Below are positions 7,231 to 16,212 of a stretch of 64,000 nucleotides of DNA, one piece after another. This DNA is from RUG420 sp045642465 (lineage in GTDB: Bacteria > Bacillota > Clostridia > Oscillospirales > Acutalibacteraceae), in the NCBI GenBank assembly GCA_045642465.1, contig JAZUIY010000017.1:1-64000 (forward strand). The letters are read 5' to 3'. Numbering within the stretch: the stretch's first letter is position 1; each line of letters starts with the position of its first letter. The translations under genes were made by a program, and so were the position numbers. Under the pieces are notes generated by a model, which did not search any database, was not told where the DNA came from, and was given only the letters and a program-made list of their open reading frames with translations.

Positions 7231-8628
7231 TTATTGATAAGAAGCTAAGTCAGCAGCAACTTTATCCTTTGGAAGTCTTCTTTCGAATACGTTGTTGTAT
7301 TTAGCAGCCCACTTGGTCAGCTTTTCAAGGTCATAAGACTTTGGCATAGCATAGGAAACCAGGTAGTAGCTAAGAACGTCAACAACAACCGGAGCAGCTT
7401 TCTTCAAGAGGCCAGGGTTCTTAACCAGCTTTACACCACGGATTGGGAGTTTTGGATCAAAGTTCAAGAATTTCCAAATGGAGGTGTGGTTAGCAGTGAT
7501 GGTCATTTCGTGGTGAGTCAAAATGCCTTCATCAATTGCATATCTAAGTTCGTCCTGGGTAACTCTGGTAAGGAGCAACTTAGCAAGAGCAAGAGGAGCA
7601 ATGTGACGGCCCATCTTTTCAACATACTGAAGCTGATATGGATACAGAGCGGAAGCGCTGTAGGTTTCTGTCTTATCAGCAGCAATAACATCGGCAAGAA
7701 TCTTAGAGTTTTTGATGGCGTTACCAATACCGGAACCGATGATTGGAACGGTCATGAATGCGGAGTCACCGATGGCAGCGTAACCGTTGGCTACCATGAT
7801 AGCGATTGGCTGACGAACTGGGATGAGGGTGAAGTAACCACCGCGCTTGAGTTCGGTACCAAGCTGAGGGTTGGTCTTTCTGTATTCATCAGCGGTGCGA
7901 AGAGCTTCTGCTTCGTCAAATCTGTCCATACGGCCAATGAGAAGGTCGGAGTGGGATTCGGTTTCGGTTGCTTCGGAAGCAATCCAGCCGATACCAACGG
8001 AAGCAGCATCTGGGAAGAGGATTACCTTGTAGAGGTCATCAACAGTTTTGATGTCTACAGGGAGATCATAGAATGCACGGTATACGTAGAACTTTTCGCC
8101 CCAGTTTGGATGCTTCTGGATACCAAGGTATTCCGGAAGATTTACACGTACAGGGGATTCACAACCACAAGCATCAATTACCATGTCGCCAAGGATGTCG
8201 CCCTTGCTGGTCTTAATACCAACAACGCGGTCTTTGTCCATGATAGGGCCGGTGATTTCTACGCCATATTCAAACTTAGCGCCCTTGGAAAGAGCAAAGT
8301 TGATAAGCATGTCATAGATGTCGGAACGTTCCATCTTGATTTCCATTTCGTTCTTGTCGTTTGGAACGCGCTGACGGATTTTGTTTTCTTCTTTGGTGTT
8401 AGGACCCCAGAAAGTCATGTCAACTTTCCATTCAAACTTGTCTTCAGATGGCCATGGGCATCCTACAACGTCAAGAGCTTTTGGGTCGAAGATGTCGGTC
8501 CAGTCATAACCGAGTTTTCCTTCTTCGCACTTTTCGTAAACAGTTACGTCAAAGCCTTTTTCAGCCAGAAGAGCAGCAGCGGTAATTCCGCCGTGGCCTG
8601 CGCCGGCAACGATAATTTTCTTTCCCAT
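7231..8628 (-). CDS. FAD-dependent oxidoreductase of the PHBH/geranylgeranyl-reductase fold
   Basis: The 465-residue flavoprotein has the N-terminal FAD-binding Rossmann motif (KKIIVAGAGHGGITAAALL, ending in a Glu at the beta-2 strand, VTVYEK), a middle substrate-binding region and the second FAD motif ANGYAAIGDSAFMTVPIIGSG near residues 280-300. These place it in the p-hydroxybenzoate hydroxylase-like superfamily, which covers hydroxylases, dehydrogenases and prenyl reductases. The substrate cannot be read from the sequence. The gene is monocistronic; GAGGTG lies seven bases before ATG. Confidence 0.8.
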   Translation of the reverse strand: MGKKIIVAGAGHGGITAAALLAEKGFDVTVYEKCEEGKLGYDWTDIFDPKALDVVGCPWPSEDKFEWKVDMTFWGPNTKEENKIRQRVPNDKNEMEIKMERSDIYDMLINFALSKGAKFEYGVEITGPIMDKDRVVGIKTSKGDILGDMVIDACGCESPVRVNLPEYLGIQKHPNWGEKFYVYRAFYDLPVDIKTVDDLYKVILFPDAASVGIGWIASEATETESHSDLLIGRMDRFDEAEALRTADEYRKTNPQLGTELKRGGYFTLIPVRQPIAIMVANGYAAIGDSAFMTVPIIGSGIGNAIKNSKILADVIAADKTETYSASALYPYQLQYVEKMGRHIAPLALAKLLLTRVTQDELRYAIDEGILTHHEMTITANHTSIWKFLNFDPKLPIRGVKLVKNPGLLKKAAPVVVDVLSYYLVSYAMPKSYDLEKLTKWAAKYNNVFERRLPKDKVAADLASYQ

Positions 8629-8809
8629 AATTTTTCACCTCAAAATTAATTTCGAAATATCGTATAGATATCTAAATAACGTTAACAGTATTTTATCATT
8701 TTTTCGGGGCGATTTAGACTAGCAATAAGTCCAAAGTTGTCCGAACCTCTTTGTGGAATATTCCTAGTTCTAGAAGGCGGTGAGGAACAGCCGAAAAATG
8801 GCTATTCTA
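8629..8809. other. Intergenic region between the oxidoreductase and gltX
   Basis: The two genes diverge here. The half nearest the oxidoreductase is AT-rich and must hold its promoter, but I see no convincing -35/-10 pair. A short AGCC/GGCT hairpin occurs near 8789-8803. No open reading frame or known RNA motif is visible. Confidence 0.5.
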
Positions 8810-8838
8810 TTTACTTTCCCCCAATAATTTCGTATAAT
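8810..8838 (+). promoter_or_regulatory. Sigma-A promoter of gltX-glnS-metA
   Basis: TTTACT (8810-8815), 17 bases, TATAAT (8833-8838). The transcript would start near 8845, leaving a short leader before gltX. No T-box elements are present. Confidence 0.7.
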
Positions 8839-8873
8839 ATCATGAATACTTTCTAATGAAAGGTGCGTTAACT

Positions 8874-10538
8874 TTGACTGATTTTGAAAAGCTTGCAGAA
8901 TTGCTGTTCTCTCACATAGAGAAAACACCGGATTACTATGAAGAACTGTATCCGGAAAGAGACTTAGGAGAAGCTGCACGAGTAACCCGTTTTGCACCTA
9001 GCCCAACCGGTTACTTACACATTGGCGGCTTATTCGCCGGACTCATTGCAAAACTGACTGCCGATACCACCGACGGTGTATTTTATCTGCGTATTGAAGA
9101 CACCGACAAAAAACGTGAAGTAGAAGACGGCATTACCCATATTGTAAACGGCCTGAAGAACTTCGGCGTAGAGCCGGACGAAGGCGTTACCGGAATGACC
9201 ACCGAATCCGGAAACTATGGACCATATCAGCAAAGTAAACGAAAAGAAATTTATCAGACCTACGCCAAGCAGCTGGTCAAGGAAGGATTGGCTTATCCTT
9301 GCTTCTGCACCGCAGAGGATCTGGATGCCATGCGTGCAAAGCAGGAAAGCGAAGGGGTAACGCCTGGTTACTATGGCGAATACGCCACCTGCCGCAACCT
9401 GCCTTTGGAAGAAGTAGAGGCAAAACTGAAAGCGGGCACTCCTTATGTGCTTCGTTTAAAGAGCCCGGGAACACCGGACGGAAAAATTGCTTACCAGGAT
9501 GTCATTAAGGGCAAGATTGAACTGCCGGAAAACATCATGGATATTGTGCTTCTGAAAACCGACGGCATCCCAACCTACCACTTTGCACACTGTGTAGATG
9601 ACCACTTAATGCACACCACCCACGTGGTCCGCGGTGACGAATGGATTTCTTCCGTTCCAACCCACATTCAGCTCTTCAAGGTTTGCGGCTTTAAAACCCC
9701 GAAGTATGCTCATATTGCACCAATTATGAAATTGGACGAAGGCAACAAGAGAAAGCTTTCCAAGAGAAAAGACCCGGAAGCAGCTGTTAGCTACTACATT
9801 GAAGAAGGATATCCAAAGGAATCCGTCTTAGAATATCTGCTTACCTTGGCCAACTCCAACTTTGAAGACTGGAGACGTGCCAATAAGGATGCAGACCTGT
9901 CTCAGTTCCCATTCAACTTAAAGAAGATGAGCGTCAGCGGCGCTTTGTTTGACCTGGCAAAACTGAATGACGTCAGCAAAAACGTCATTTCCGTCATGCC
10001 TGCAGCAGACGTGGTGGAAAAGACCATGGAATGGGCAAAGGACTACAACGAAAAGTTCTATGAACTGCTGAAGGCAGACAAGGAAAAGGCCACCGCCATT
10101 TTGTCCATTGACCGCGGCAATAAGAAGCCGAGAAAGGACATTGCAAAATGGTCTGACGTACCAGAGTACGTGGCCTATTTCTATAACGACCTTTATACTC
10201 CTGACTACACCTTGCCGGAAAACATTCAGCCGGCTGACGCAGTAGCCATTTTAAAGGCCTACAAAGAAGCATATGACCCGGCAGACGACAAGGATGCCTG
10301 GTTCAATAAAATCAAAGACATCTGTGAACCACTTGGATTCACACCAAACGTCAAGGAATATAAGGCAAATCCGGATGGCTTCAAAGGCCATGTTGGGGAT
10401 GTCAGCAGCGTGATTCGTGTAGCCGCTACATCGCGCACCAATACGCCGGACCTTTACTTTATTCTTCAGATTCTGGGGAAGGAAGAAATGGCTAGACGCT
10501 TTGACGAAGCAATTTTGTTTTATGGAGGGGAAATTTAA
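8874..10538 (+). CDS. gltX: Glutamyl-tRNA synthetase (long form)
   Basis: The enzyme charges tRNA-Glu. TTG at 8874 is preferred because AAAGGTG (8859-8865) sits eight bases upstream; an in-frame ATG at 8856 has no ribosome site. The 554-residue protein has a class I catalytic core: RFAPSPTGYLHIGGL (HIGH motif) and KLSKRKD (KMSKS motif). An N-terminal extension of about 35 residues precedes the Rossmann fold, and the total is about 70-80 residues longer than the common 480-residue form. The last base of its stop codon is the first base of glnS. Confidence 0.93.
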   Translation: MTDFEKLAELLFSHIEKTPDYYEELYPERDLGEAARVTRFAPSPTGYLHIGGLFAGLIAKLTADTTDGVFYLRIEDTDKKREVEDGITHIVNGLKNFGVEPDEGVTGMTTESGNYGPYQQSKRKEIYQTYAKQLVKEGLAYPCFCTAEDLDAMRAKQESEGVTPGYYGEYATCRNLPLEEVEAKLKAGTPYVLRLKSPGTPDGKIAYQDVIKGKIELPENIMDIVLLKTDGIPTYHFAHCVDDHLMHTTHVVRGDEWISSVPTHIQLFKVCGFKTPKYAHIAPIMKLDEGNKRKLSKRKDPEAAVSYYIEEGYPKESVLEYLLTLANSNFEDWRRANKDADLSQFPFNLKKMSVSGALFDLAKLNDVSKNVISVMPAADVVEKTMEWAKDYNEKFYELLKADKEKATAILSIDRGNKKPRKDIAKWSDVPEYVAYFYNDLYTPDYTLPENIQPADAVAILKAYKEAYDPADDKDAWFNKIKDICEPLGFTPNVKEYKANPDGFKGHVGDVSSVIRVAATSRTNTPDLYFILQILGKEEMARRFDEAILFYGGEI

Positions 10539-12214
10539 TGGCAGACGAAACCGTAATGACTGCAGAAGAAACTGCGGTTCCTTCCAACTTTATTCATGAC
10601 TTCATTGATGAAGATTTGGCAGAAGGCGTGTACAGCCGTGTCCAGACCCGATTCCCACCGGAACCAAACGGATACCTGCACATTGGCCATGCCAAGGCAA
10701 TTTACATCAACTTTTTCACCAAGGAAAAATATAAGGGCATCTGCAACCTGCGTATGGACGACACCAACCCGGGCAAGGAAGACGTGGAATATGCAGAAGC
10801 CATTAAAGAAGACATCAAATGGCTGGGCTACGACTACGACAACGTATTCTATGCCTCTGACTATTTTGACTTTATGTATGAAAATGCCCTGAAGCTGATT
10901 AAAGCAGGCAAAGCATTTGTATGCGATTTAACCGCTGATGAAATCAAAGAGTACCGCGGAACTTTGACAGAGCCGGGCAAAAACAGCCCATATAGAGACC
11001 GCTCTGTGGAAGAAAACCTGGAACTCTTCCAGCGCATGACCGACGGCGAATTTGCCGACGGGGAAAAGGTGCTCCGTGCCAAGATTGACATGAGCTCCCC
11101 TAACATCAACATGCGTGACCCGGTTATTTACCGTATTGCTCACCTGAGCCATTACAAGGCAGGGGACAAGTGGTGTGTATATCCAATGTATGACTTTGCC
11201 CATCCATTGGAAGACGCTTGCGAAGGCGTTACCCATTCCCTTTGCTCTTTGGAATTTGAAAACCATAGACCGCTTTATGACTGGGTACTCCAGAACTGTG
11301 GCATTGAAGAAGCACCGCGCCAGATTGAGTTTGCACGTCTCAACTTAAACTACTGCGTTACTTCCAAGCGCCGCTGCCTGTACCTGGTAAACAACGGTTA
11401 CGTAGACGGCTGGGATGACCCTCGTATGGTAACCGTGTGTGGCATGAGACGCCGTGGGTTCCCGCCAGAAGCCATCCGTGACTTCTGCGAACGCATTGGT
11501 ATTTCCAAGGCCTATTCTGTAGTAGACTTTGGCCTTTTGGAAGCTTGTGTCAGAGACAACTTGAACGCCAACGCACCGCGTGCTATGGCAGTTCTCCGCC
11601 CGCTGAAAGTCATTATTGATAACTATCCGGAAGGCCAGACCGAAACCTTGGAGGTTGAGGTTCATCCGCAGAAACCGGAACTGGGCACCAGAGAAGTAAC
11701 CTTCTCCAGAGAACTTTACATTGAACAGGACGACTTCATGATTGAACCGGTGAAGAAGTATAAACGTTTCTATCCGGGCAACGAAGTTCGCCTGAAGGGT
11801 GCTTATTTTGCCACCTGCAAGAGTTATGAAACCGATGAAGACGGCAACGTAACCTGCATCCACGTAGAATACGATCCATTGTCCAAGGGCGGCGAAAGCC
11901 CGGATGGACGCAAGGTTCGCGGCACCATCCATTGGGTTTCCGCTGTAGACTGCATTCCTGCTGAAGTACGTCTTTATGACCGTCTCTTCAACGTGGAAAA
12001 TCCGTCTGATGACAGTCACCCATTGGAAGATTACCTGAACCCGAATTCCTTAGAAGTGCTGGAAGGTGCTTTGCTGGAAGGCGGACTGAAGGACTTGAAA
12101 CCGGGCGACACCTTCCAGTTCATGCGGAAGGGTTACTACACTGTAGATAAATACAGCACCCCGGAAAAACTCATTATCAACCGTACTGTAGACCTGAACT
12201 CTTCTTTTAAATAA
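10538..12214 (+). CDS. glnS: Glutaminyl-tRNA synthetase
   Basis: GlnRS attaches glutamine directly to tRNA-Gln. The 558-residue protein shows RFPPEPNGYLHIGHAKAIYI (HIGH motif), DDTNPGKEDVEYAEAI, the TSKRR variant of the KMSKS loop, and the two anticodon-binding beta-barrels from about residue 340 on. Length matches the bacterial GlnRS of E. coli type. TAATG couples it translationally to gltX. Many Bacillota lack GlnRS and use Glu-tRNA-Gln amidation, so its presence is notable. Confidence 0.96.
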   Translation: MADETVMTAEETAVPSNFIHDFIDEDLAEGVYSRVQTRFPPEPNGYLHIGHAKAIYINFFTKEKYKGICNLRMDDTNPGKEDVEYAEAIKEDIKWLGYDYDNVFYASDYFDFMYENALKLIKAGKAFVCDLTADEIKEYRGTLTEPGKNSPYRDRSVEENLELFQRMTDGEFADGEKVLRAKIDMSSPNINMRDPVIYRIAHLSHYKAGDKWCVYPMYDFAHPLEDACEGVTHSLCSLEFENHRPLYDWVLQNCGIEEAPRQIEFARLNLNYCVTSKRRCLYLVNNGYVDGWDDPRMVTVCGMRRRGFPPEAIRDFCERIGISKAYSVVDFGLLEACVRDNLNANAPRAMAVLRPLKVIIDNYPEGQTETLEVEVHPQKPELGTREVTFSRELYIEQDDFMIEPVKKYKRFYPGNEVRLKGAYFATCKSYETDEDGNVTCIHVEYDPLSKGGESPDGRKVRGTIHWVSAVDCIPAEVRLYDRLFNVENPSDDSHPLEDYLNPNSLEVLEGALLEGGLKDLKPGDTFQFMRKGYYTVDKYSTPEKLIINRTVDLNSSFK

Positions 12215-12269
12215 GGAGAAACTGAATCGCCTTTGGGCAAAAAATTTTTAGTAAAGGAGCGTGGCTGTC

Positions 12270-13214
12270 GTGCCAATTAAAATCCCAACCGATTTACCAG
12301 CGAAAAAAGTCTTAAATAGTGAGAACATTTTCGTCATGACCGAAATGCGTGCCGCCACGCAGCAGATTCGACCACTTCAGATTCTTCTTCTGAACCTGAT
12401 GCCGAAGAAAATTGAAACAGAAACCCAGTTCGCCAGACTGTTGGGGAACACTCCGCTGCAGATTGAACTGGAACTGATTTGTATGAAAACCCACCATGCC
12501 AAGAACACCGCAGAAGACCATATGTTGGCCTTCTACAAAACCTTTGATGACATCAAGGACCGCAAGTTCGACGGCATGATTATTACCGGTGCCCCGGTAG
12601 AACAGATGCCATTTGAAGAAGTGGACTACTGGGACGAGCTCTGTGAAATCATGGAATGGTCTTCCACCCATGTGTATTCCACCTTCCACATTTGCTGGGG
12701 TGCACAGGCCGGTCTTTACTACCACTATGGCATTCCAAAGCAGGATTTGGACGAGAAACTCTTCGGGGTTTATCCTCACATTGTAGACCGGAAAAAGTCC
12801 ATGCTGTTCCGTGGTTTTGATGACGTCTTCATGGTTCCGCAGTCCAGACATACCACCGTTTTGCGGGAGGATGTGGAAGCGGTTCCGGAACTGAAGATTT
12901 TGGCTTCTTCCGAAGAAGCCGGGGTCTTTGCCGTCAGCACCAAGCATGGCCGACAAATCTTTATTACCGGTCATACGGAATATGATGCAGATACCCTTTA
13001 CAATGAATATAAGCGGGATGTAGACGCAGGCTTGCCAATTAAGCCGCCGGTGAACTATTTCCCGAATGGGCGTGTCACCAAGCATGTGCCGGTTACCTGG
13101 CGGTCCAGTGCAAACCTTCTGTTTAGTAACTGGGTCAACTACTTCGTTTATCAGGAAACCCCATACTTGCTTTCCGAAATCGATCAGATCCGCGAAAAGA
13201 AAAAGAAGAAATAA
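12270..13214 (+). CDS. metA: Homoserine O-acetyltransferase, MetA family
   Basis: MetA activates homoserine in methionine synthesis. GTG at 12270 is chosen: it gives MPIKIPTDLPA, the usual MetA start, ten bases after AAGGAG (12254-12259). With this start the protein has 314 residues and the known active-site residues fall on their standard numbers: catalytic Cys142 (HIC), His235 and Glu237 (TGHTE). Residue 111 (TGAPVE) is Glu. In the MetA family Glu111 goes with acetyl-CoA and Gly111 with succinyl-CoA, so acetyl transfer is predicted. The gene is 55 bases behind glnS and probably shares its transcript. Confidence 0.94.
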   Translation: MPIKIPTDLPAKKVLNSENIFVMTEMRAATQQIRPLQILLLNLMPKKIETETQFARLLGNTPLQIELELICMKTHHAKNTAEDHMLAFYKTFDDIKDRKFDGMIITGAPVEQMPFEEVDYWDELCEIMEWSSTHVYSTFHICWGAQAGLYYHYGIPKQDLDEKLFGVYPHIVDRKKSMLFRGFDDVFMVPQSRHTTVLREDVEAVPELKILASSEEAGVFAVSTKHGRQIFITGHTEYDADTLYNEYKRDVDAGLPIKPPVNYFPNGRVTKHVPVTWRSSANLLFSNWVNYFVYQETPYLLSEIDQIREKKKKK

Positions 13215-13218
13215 GAAA

Positions 13219-13248
13219 AAGACACCGCGAAATGCGGTGTCTTTTTTT
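13219..13248 (+). terminator. Terminator after metA
   Basis: AAGACACCGC (13219-13228) pairs with GCGGTGTCTT (13234-13243), followed by a T-run. It lies between the convergent metA and ybaK genes and may act on both strands. Confidence 0.88.
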
Positions 13249-13265
13249 ATTGGCTACAAAGCCAT

Positions 13266-13748
13266 TTATTCTGCTTCTGGTTCTAAAATTTGACAAACAT
13301 CAATCCAGTCTACCTGGTTGGCAATTTGCCCCAGTTCGTCCGGGGTAAGTTTTACCGCACTGGCTGCGTTGCCGCAGGCTGGATAAACATAGTCAAAGCG
13401 TTTTAAGGATTCGTCCAAATAAACGTTAACGCCCTCTTTGATACCAAAAGGGCAAACGCCGCCAACATCGTGGCCTACCAATTCGTTAACCTCTTCCCGG
13501 GTTAACATTTTAGCCTTCTTGTGGAAATAGGCCTTATATTTGCTGTTGGCAATTTTGGTGTCTCCTGCGCAGAGAATCATAATTGGCTGTTCCTCTACCA
13601 TAAAGGTGAGGGACTTTGCAATTTTAGCCGGTTCGGTACCGACGGCCTTTGCGGCCAGCTCCACGGTGGCACTGGACACGTCAAAGAAGAGGGCACGGTC
13701 TCCAAAACCGACGCTATCTAAATACGCTTTTGCGTTTTCTGCTCCCAT
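13266..13748 (-). CDS. ybaK: YbaK/EbsC-type aminoacyl-tRNA deacylase
   Basis: Proteins of this family hydrolyse mischarged tRNA, typically Cys-tRNA-Pro. The 160-residue product has the fold's landmarks: AKSLTFMVEEQPIMILCAGD (catalytic Lys region), the Gly-Gly-Val-Cys-Pro-Phe-Gly loop and a late VYPACGNA. The start is ATG at 13748 (MGAENAK), seven bases after AAGGAG; an in-frame ATG six codons earlier has no ribosome site. It follows alaX with a four-base gap. Exact substrate tRNA is inferred from the family. Confidence 0.85.
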   Translation of the reverse strand: MGAENAKAYLDSVGFGDRALFFDVSSATVELAAKAVGTEPAKIAKSLTFMVEEQPIMILCAGDTKIANSKYKAYFHKKAKMLTREEVNELVGHDVGGVCPFGIKEGVNVYLDESLKRFDYVYPACGNAASAVKLTPDELGQIANQVDWIDVCQILEPEAE

Positions 13749-13752
13749 AGGA

Positions 13753-14916
13753 TTACTCCTTTTCAAAATAGGCTTGAATGGTTAAGAGCGGGCACTGGAA
13801 AGAGCCTTGAACCAGTTGCGGTTTTCCGCCGCCACGGCCATTCAGTGCGCTGTTGATTTCTTTTACCAAAGTGGAAAGGTTGAGGCCGCTTTCTGCCTCG
13901 GTGGTAATAATGTAACGGTAGGTATCTTCTCCGGTTTTGGAGAGGGCAACAAACATGCCGGAACAGGATGCAGCGCCGCCCTTTGCTAAGGTCATCAGGG
14001 TGTCACTGTCGGCGTTTTCCAAAGCCACCACTAAATTCCCCTCGGTGAAAGAAAGACCGCTTAAATAGGCTTCTGCAATGCCTCTGTTGGCCACGGACAA
14101 GTCATGGGCCAAGCCGTCTGCTTTGGCAGAGAGGGCGCTGACAGCAGCTGCGGTTTCTGCCTGTGGGGAAGAGGTGATATCCATAATCTGAAGCACGTTT
14201 TCCTGCTTCTCTTCATAGTCTTCTAAGGCGTCCCACCCACAGCGCAGGTGGAGGCGGGTACCGCCGTGACTTTTTTCAAAATGGACGATTTTTATGAGAC
14301 CGATTTCTCCGGTTCTGGTTACGTGTGGGGCACAGCAGGCACACACGTCTACTTCCGGAATGGTAACCAGTCTAACATTTTCGGTGAGATCCAGCTTGCT
14401 GCGGTACTCCAAAGTAGGGAGGGTGGCAGGATCTGGATAACCGGTGAAGATAGGTACATTGGCAAATACCACTTCATTGGCTTTCCTCTCAATGAGATGA
14501 ACGTCCTCTTCTGTGAGGATTCCGTTGTAGTCACAGGTGACGTCATTATTTCCCAAATGGAAGCCAATGTTGTCAAATCCGTACAGGTTGTGAACCATGC
14601 CGGAAACAATGTGTTCTCCGGAATGGCTTTGCATTCTTCGGAACCGGAGAGGCCAGTTCAGTTCTCCGGTTACTTCTTCTCCTACCGGGAGAGGACCGGA
14701 ACAGATGTGGGTGATGATTCCACTGTCGTCAATTTGAACATCGACAACTTGAACGCCATTTAAGGTGCCTTCATCTGCAAATTGGCCGCCGCCTTCCGGG
14801 AAGAATGCGGTTTGATCCAACCTAACAGAATAAAAAGCACCGCTCTCGACGCATTCCTGCACGAGAGCGGTGAATGTACTTAAATGACTATCTGCATCAT
14901 ACAGTTTCGTCGTCAT
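13753..14916 (-). CDS. alaX: Alanyl-tRNA trans-editing protein AlaX (long form)
   Basis: AlaX removes Ser or Gly wrongly attached to tRNA-Ala. ATG at 14916 overlaps the stop of the upstream gene (TAATG), giving 387 residues. Zinc-binding residues are present: HSGEH at 98-102 and CxxxH at 194-198 (CCAPH). The N-terminal domain contains QTAFFPEGGGQFAD and the C-terminal third is DHHA1-like with GRGGGKPQLVQG, as in the AlaX-L class that keeps the C-Ala module of AlaRS. It lies between pduL and ybaK. Confidence 0.92.
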   Translation of the reverse strand: MTTKLYDADSHLSTFTALVQECVESGAFYSVRLDQTAFFPEGGGQFADEGTLNGVQVVDVQIDDSGIITHICSGPLPVGEEVTGELNWPLRFRRMQSHSGEHIVSGMVHNLYGFDNIGFHLGNNDVTCDYNGILTEEDVHLIERKANEVVFANVPIFTGYPDPATLPTLEYRSKLDLTENVRLVTIPEVDVCACCAPHVTRTGEIGLIKIVHFEKSHGGTRLHLRCGWDALEDYEEKQENVLQIMDITSSPQAETAAAVSALSAKADGLAHDLSVANRGIAEAYLSGLSFTEGNLVVALENADSDTLMTLAKGGAASCSGMFVALSKTGEDTYRYIITTEAESGLNLSTLVKEINSALNGRGGGKPQLVQGSFQCPLLTIQAYFEKE

Positions 14917-15488
14917 TATTTTACAAGTTCTACCATGAGGCCTGGGGTAGCGCCGCAAGCGTTGGATTCGTCGGTGTCAATGTGCATTGCAAGAGCGTAC
15001 TTTTCGGATACGCGGGCAACAACATCGTCAAAAATAAGGGAACGGCCATCGGAAGTAACCTTAACTTTTACAATTTCACCGTTTTCAATGCCCAGTTCTT
15101 TGGCATCTTCCGGAGTAGCATGAATGTGACGCTTTGCAACAATAACGCCTTCGTTAATTTCAACTTCACCCTTAGGGCCAACCAGCTTGCAAGCACCGGA
15201 ACCGGCAATGTCAGCGGATTCACGGATTGGAGCAGCAATGCCGATGGAGCGGGCATCAGAAGCGGAAAGTTCTACCTGAGTTTCCGGACGGATTGGGCCT
15301 AAAATGGAAACCTTTGGGAATTCGCCCTTAGGACCAATTACGCGAACGCGTTCTTCGGAAGCAAACTGACCCGGCTGGGAAAGGTCCTTTTTCCAAGTGA
15401 GTTCGTAACCTTCACCGAAGAGGGTGTCCAGTACTTCTCTGGTAACGTGCAAGTGTCTTGCGGAAGTTTCAAGTAAAATCTGTTTCAT
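14916..15488 (-). CDS. pduL: PduL-type phosphate propanoyltransferase
   Basis: PduL enzymes interconvert acyl-CoA and acyl-phosphate. The 190-residue protein has the two characteristic zinc-binding blocks: SARHLHVT near the N-terminus and KRHIHATPEDAKELGI near residue 125, each with the His-x-His signature. The start is ATG at 15488 (MKQILLE), eight bases after AAGGA; the ATG three codons earlier abuts the ribosome site. No microcompartment shell genes or kinase lie beside it, so it probably serves as a general phosphotransacetylase in fermentation. It heads an operon with alaX and ybaK. Confidence 0.9.
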   Translation of the reverse strand: MKQILLETSARHLHVTREVLDTLFGEGYELTWKKDLSQPGQFASEERVRVIGPKGEFPKVSILGPIRPETQVELSASDARSIGIAAPIRESADIAGSGACKLVGPKGEVEINEGVIVAKRHIHATPEDAKELGIENGEIVKVKVTSDGRSLIFDDVVARVSEKYALAMHIDTDESNACGATPGLMVELVK

Positions 15489-15570
15489 GAAGATCATCCT
15501 TTATATATATTATTAGTATGGAATTCGCAACTATTATACGAGCAAAGGCTCTACTTTTCAATGTCAATTG

Positions 15571-15579
15571 TGCTAGAAT
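15571..15579 (+). promoter_or_regulatory. Extended -10 promoter for the uracil-DNA glycosylase
   Basis: TGC plus TAGAAT (15574-15579), about 30 bases before the gene. No clear -35 box is present. Confidence 0.5.
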
Positions 15580-15609
15580 AAATGGGAATAAGTAGCGGAG
15601 GTTTACCCC

Positions 15610-16170
15610 ATGTATAACAGTTTTGAAGAACTGCGTGCCGACTGCATGCAATGTAATAAATGCCGACTGGGCGATACACGTACGAACCTAGTCTTCGGAG
15701 TCGGTAACCCGAAGGCAAAAGTGCTTTTTATTGGAGAGGGCCCGGGAGAACAGGAGGACCTGAAAGGGGAGCCGTTTGTGGGTAGAAGCGGTCAGCTTCT
15801 AGATAAGATGCTTTCCGCCGTGGGCCTGAGCCGGGCAGAAAACATTTATATTGCCAACATGGTGAAATGCCGTCCGCCCCAGAACCGTGATCCAAAGCCG
15901 GACGAGCAGGACATCTGCATGGAGTGGCTGAGAGAGCAAGTCCGGCTCATTCAGCCGAAGATTATTGTGTGCCTTGGCCGTATTTCGGCCCAGCGCATCA
16001 TTTCTCCGGACTTCAAAGTTACCAAGGAGCACGGTGAATTTATTGAGCGGAACGGCGTGCTGCTGATGGGCACCTTCCATCCGGCCGCATTGCTCCGGAA
16101 CCCCAACAATAAGCCGGCAGCCTTTGACGACTTTTTAAAACTCCGCGACAAATTAGAAGAATTATCTTAA
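15610..16170 (+). CDS. Uracil-DNA glycosylase, family 4 (4Fe-4S)
   Basis: The enzyme removes uracil from DNA as the first step of base excision repair. The 186-residue protein has motif 1 FIGEGPGEQEDLKGEPFVG (residues 40-58) and motif 3 HPAALLRNP. Cysteines at 15, 18, 87 and 103 match the four iron-sulfur ligands of family 4. GGAGG lies eight bases before ATG. It is monocistronic, between its own promoter and terminator. Confidence 0.93.
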   Translation: MYNSFEELRADCMQCNKCRLGDTRTNLVFGVGNPKAKVLFIGEGPGEQEDLKGEPFVGRSGQLLDKMLSAVGLSRAENIYIANMVKCRPPQNRDPKPDEQDICMEWLREQVRLIQPKIIVCLGRISAQRIISPDFKVTKEHGEFIERNGVLLMGTFHPAALLRNPNNKPAAFDDFLKLRDKLEELS

Positions 16171-16175
16171 AAGAA

Positions 16176-16206
16176 AAGCCATCCCGGTGGGATGGCTTCT
16201 TTTTTA
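16176..16206 (+). terminator. Terminator between the glycosylase and the AraC regulator
   Basis: AAGCCATCCC (16176-16185) pairs with GGGATGGCTT (16189-16198) and is followed by CTTTTTTAT. The A-rich 5' flank lets it work for the convergent regulator too. Confidence 0.88.
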
Positions 16207-16212
16207 TACTTT

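Noticed and set aside
12215..12269. SAM riboswitch or T-box before metA
   Set aside because: The gap is 55 bases and holds only a ribosome site; metA is read from the gltX promoter.
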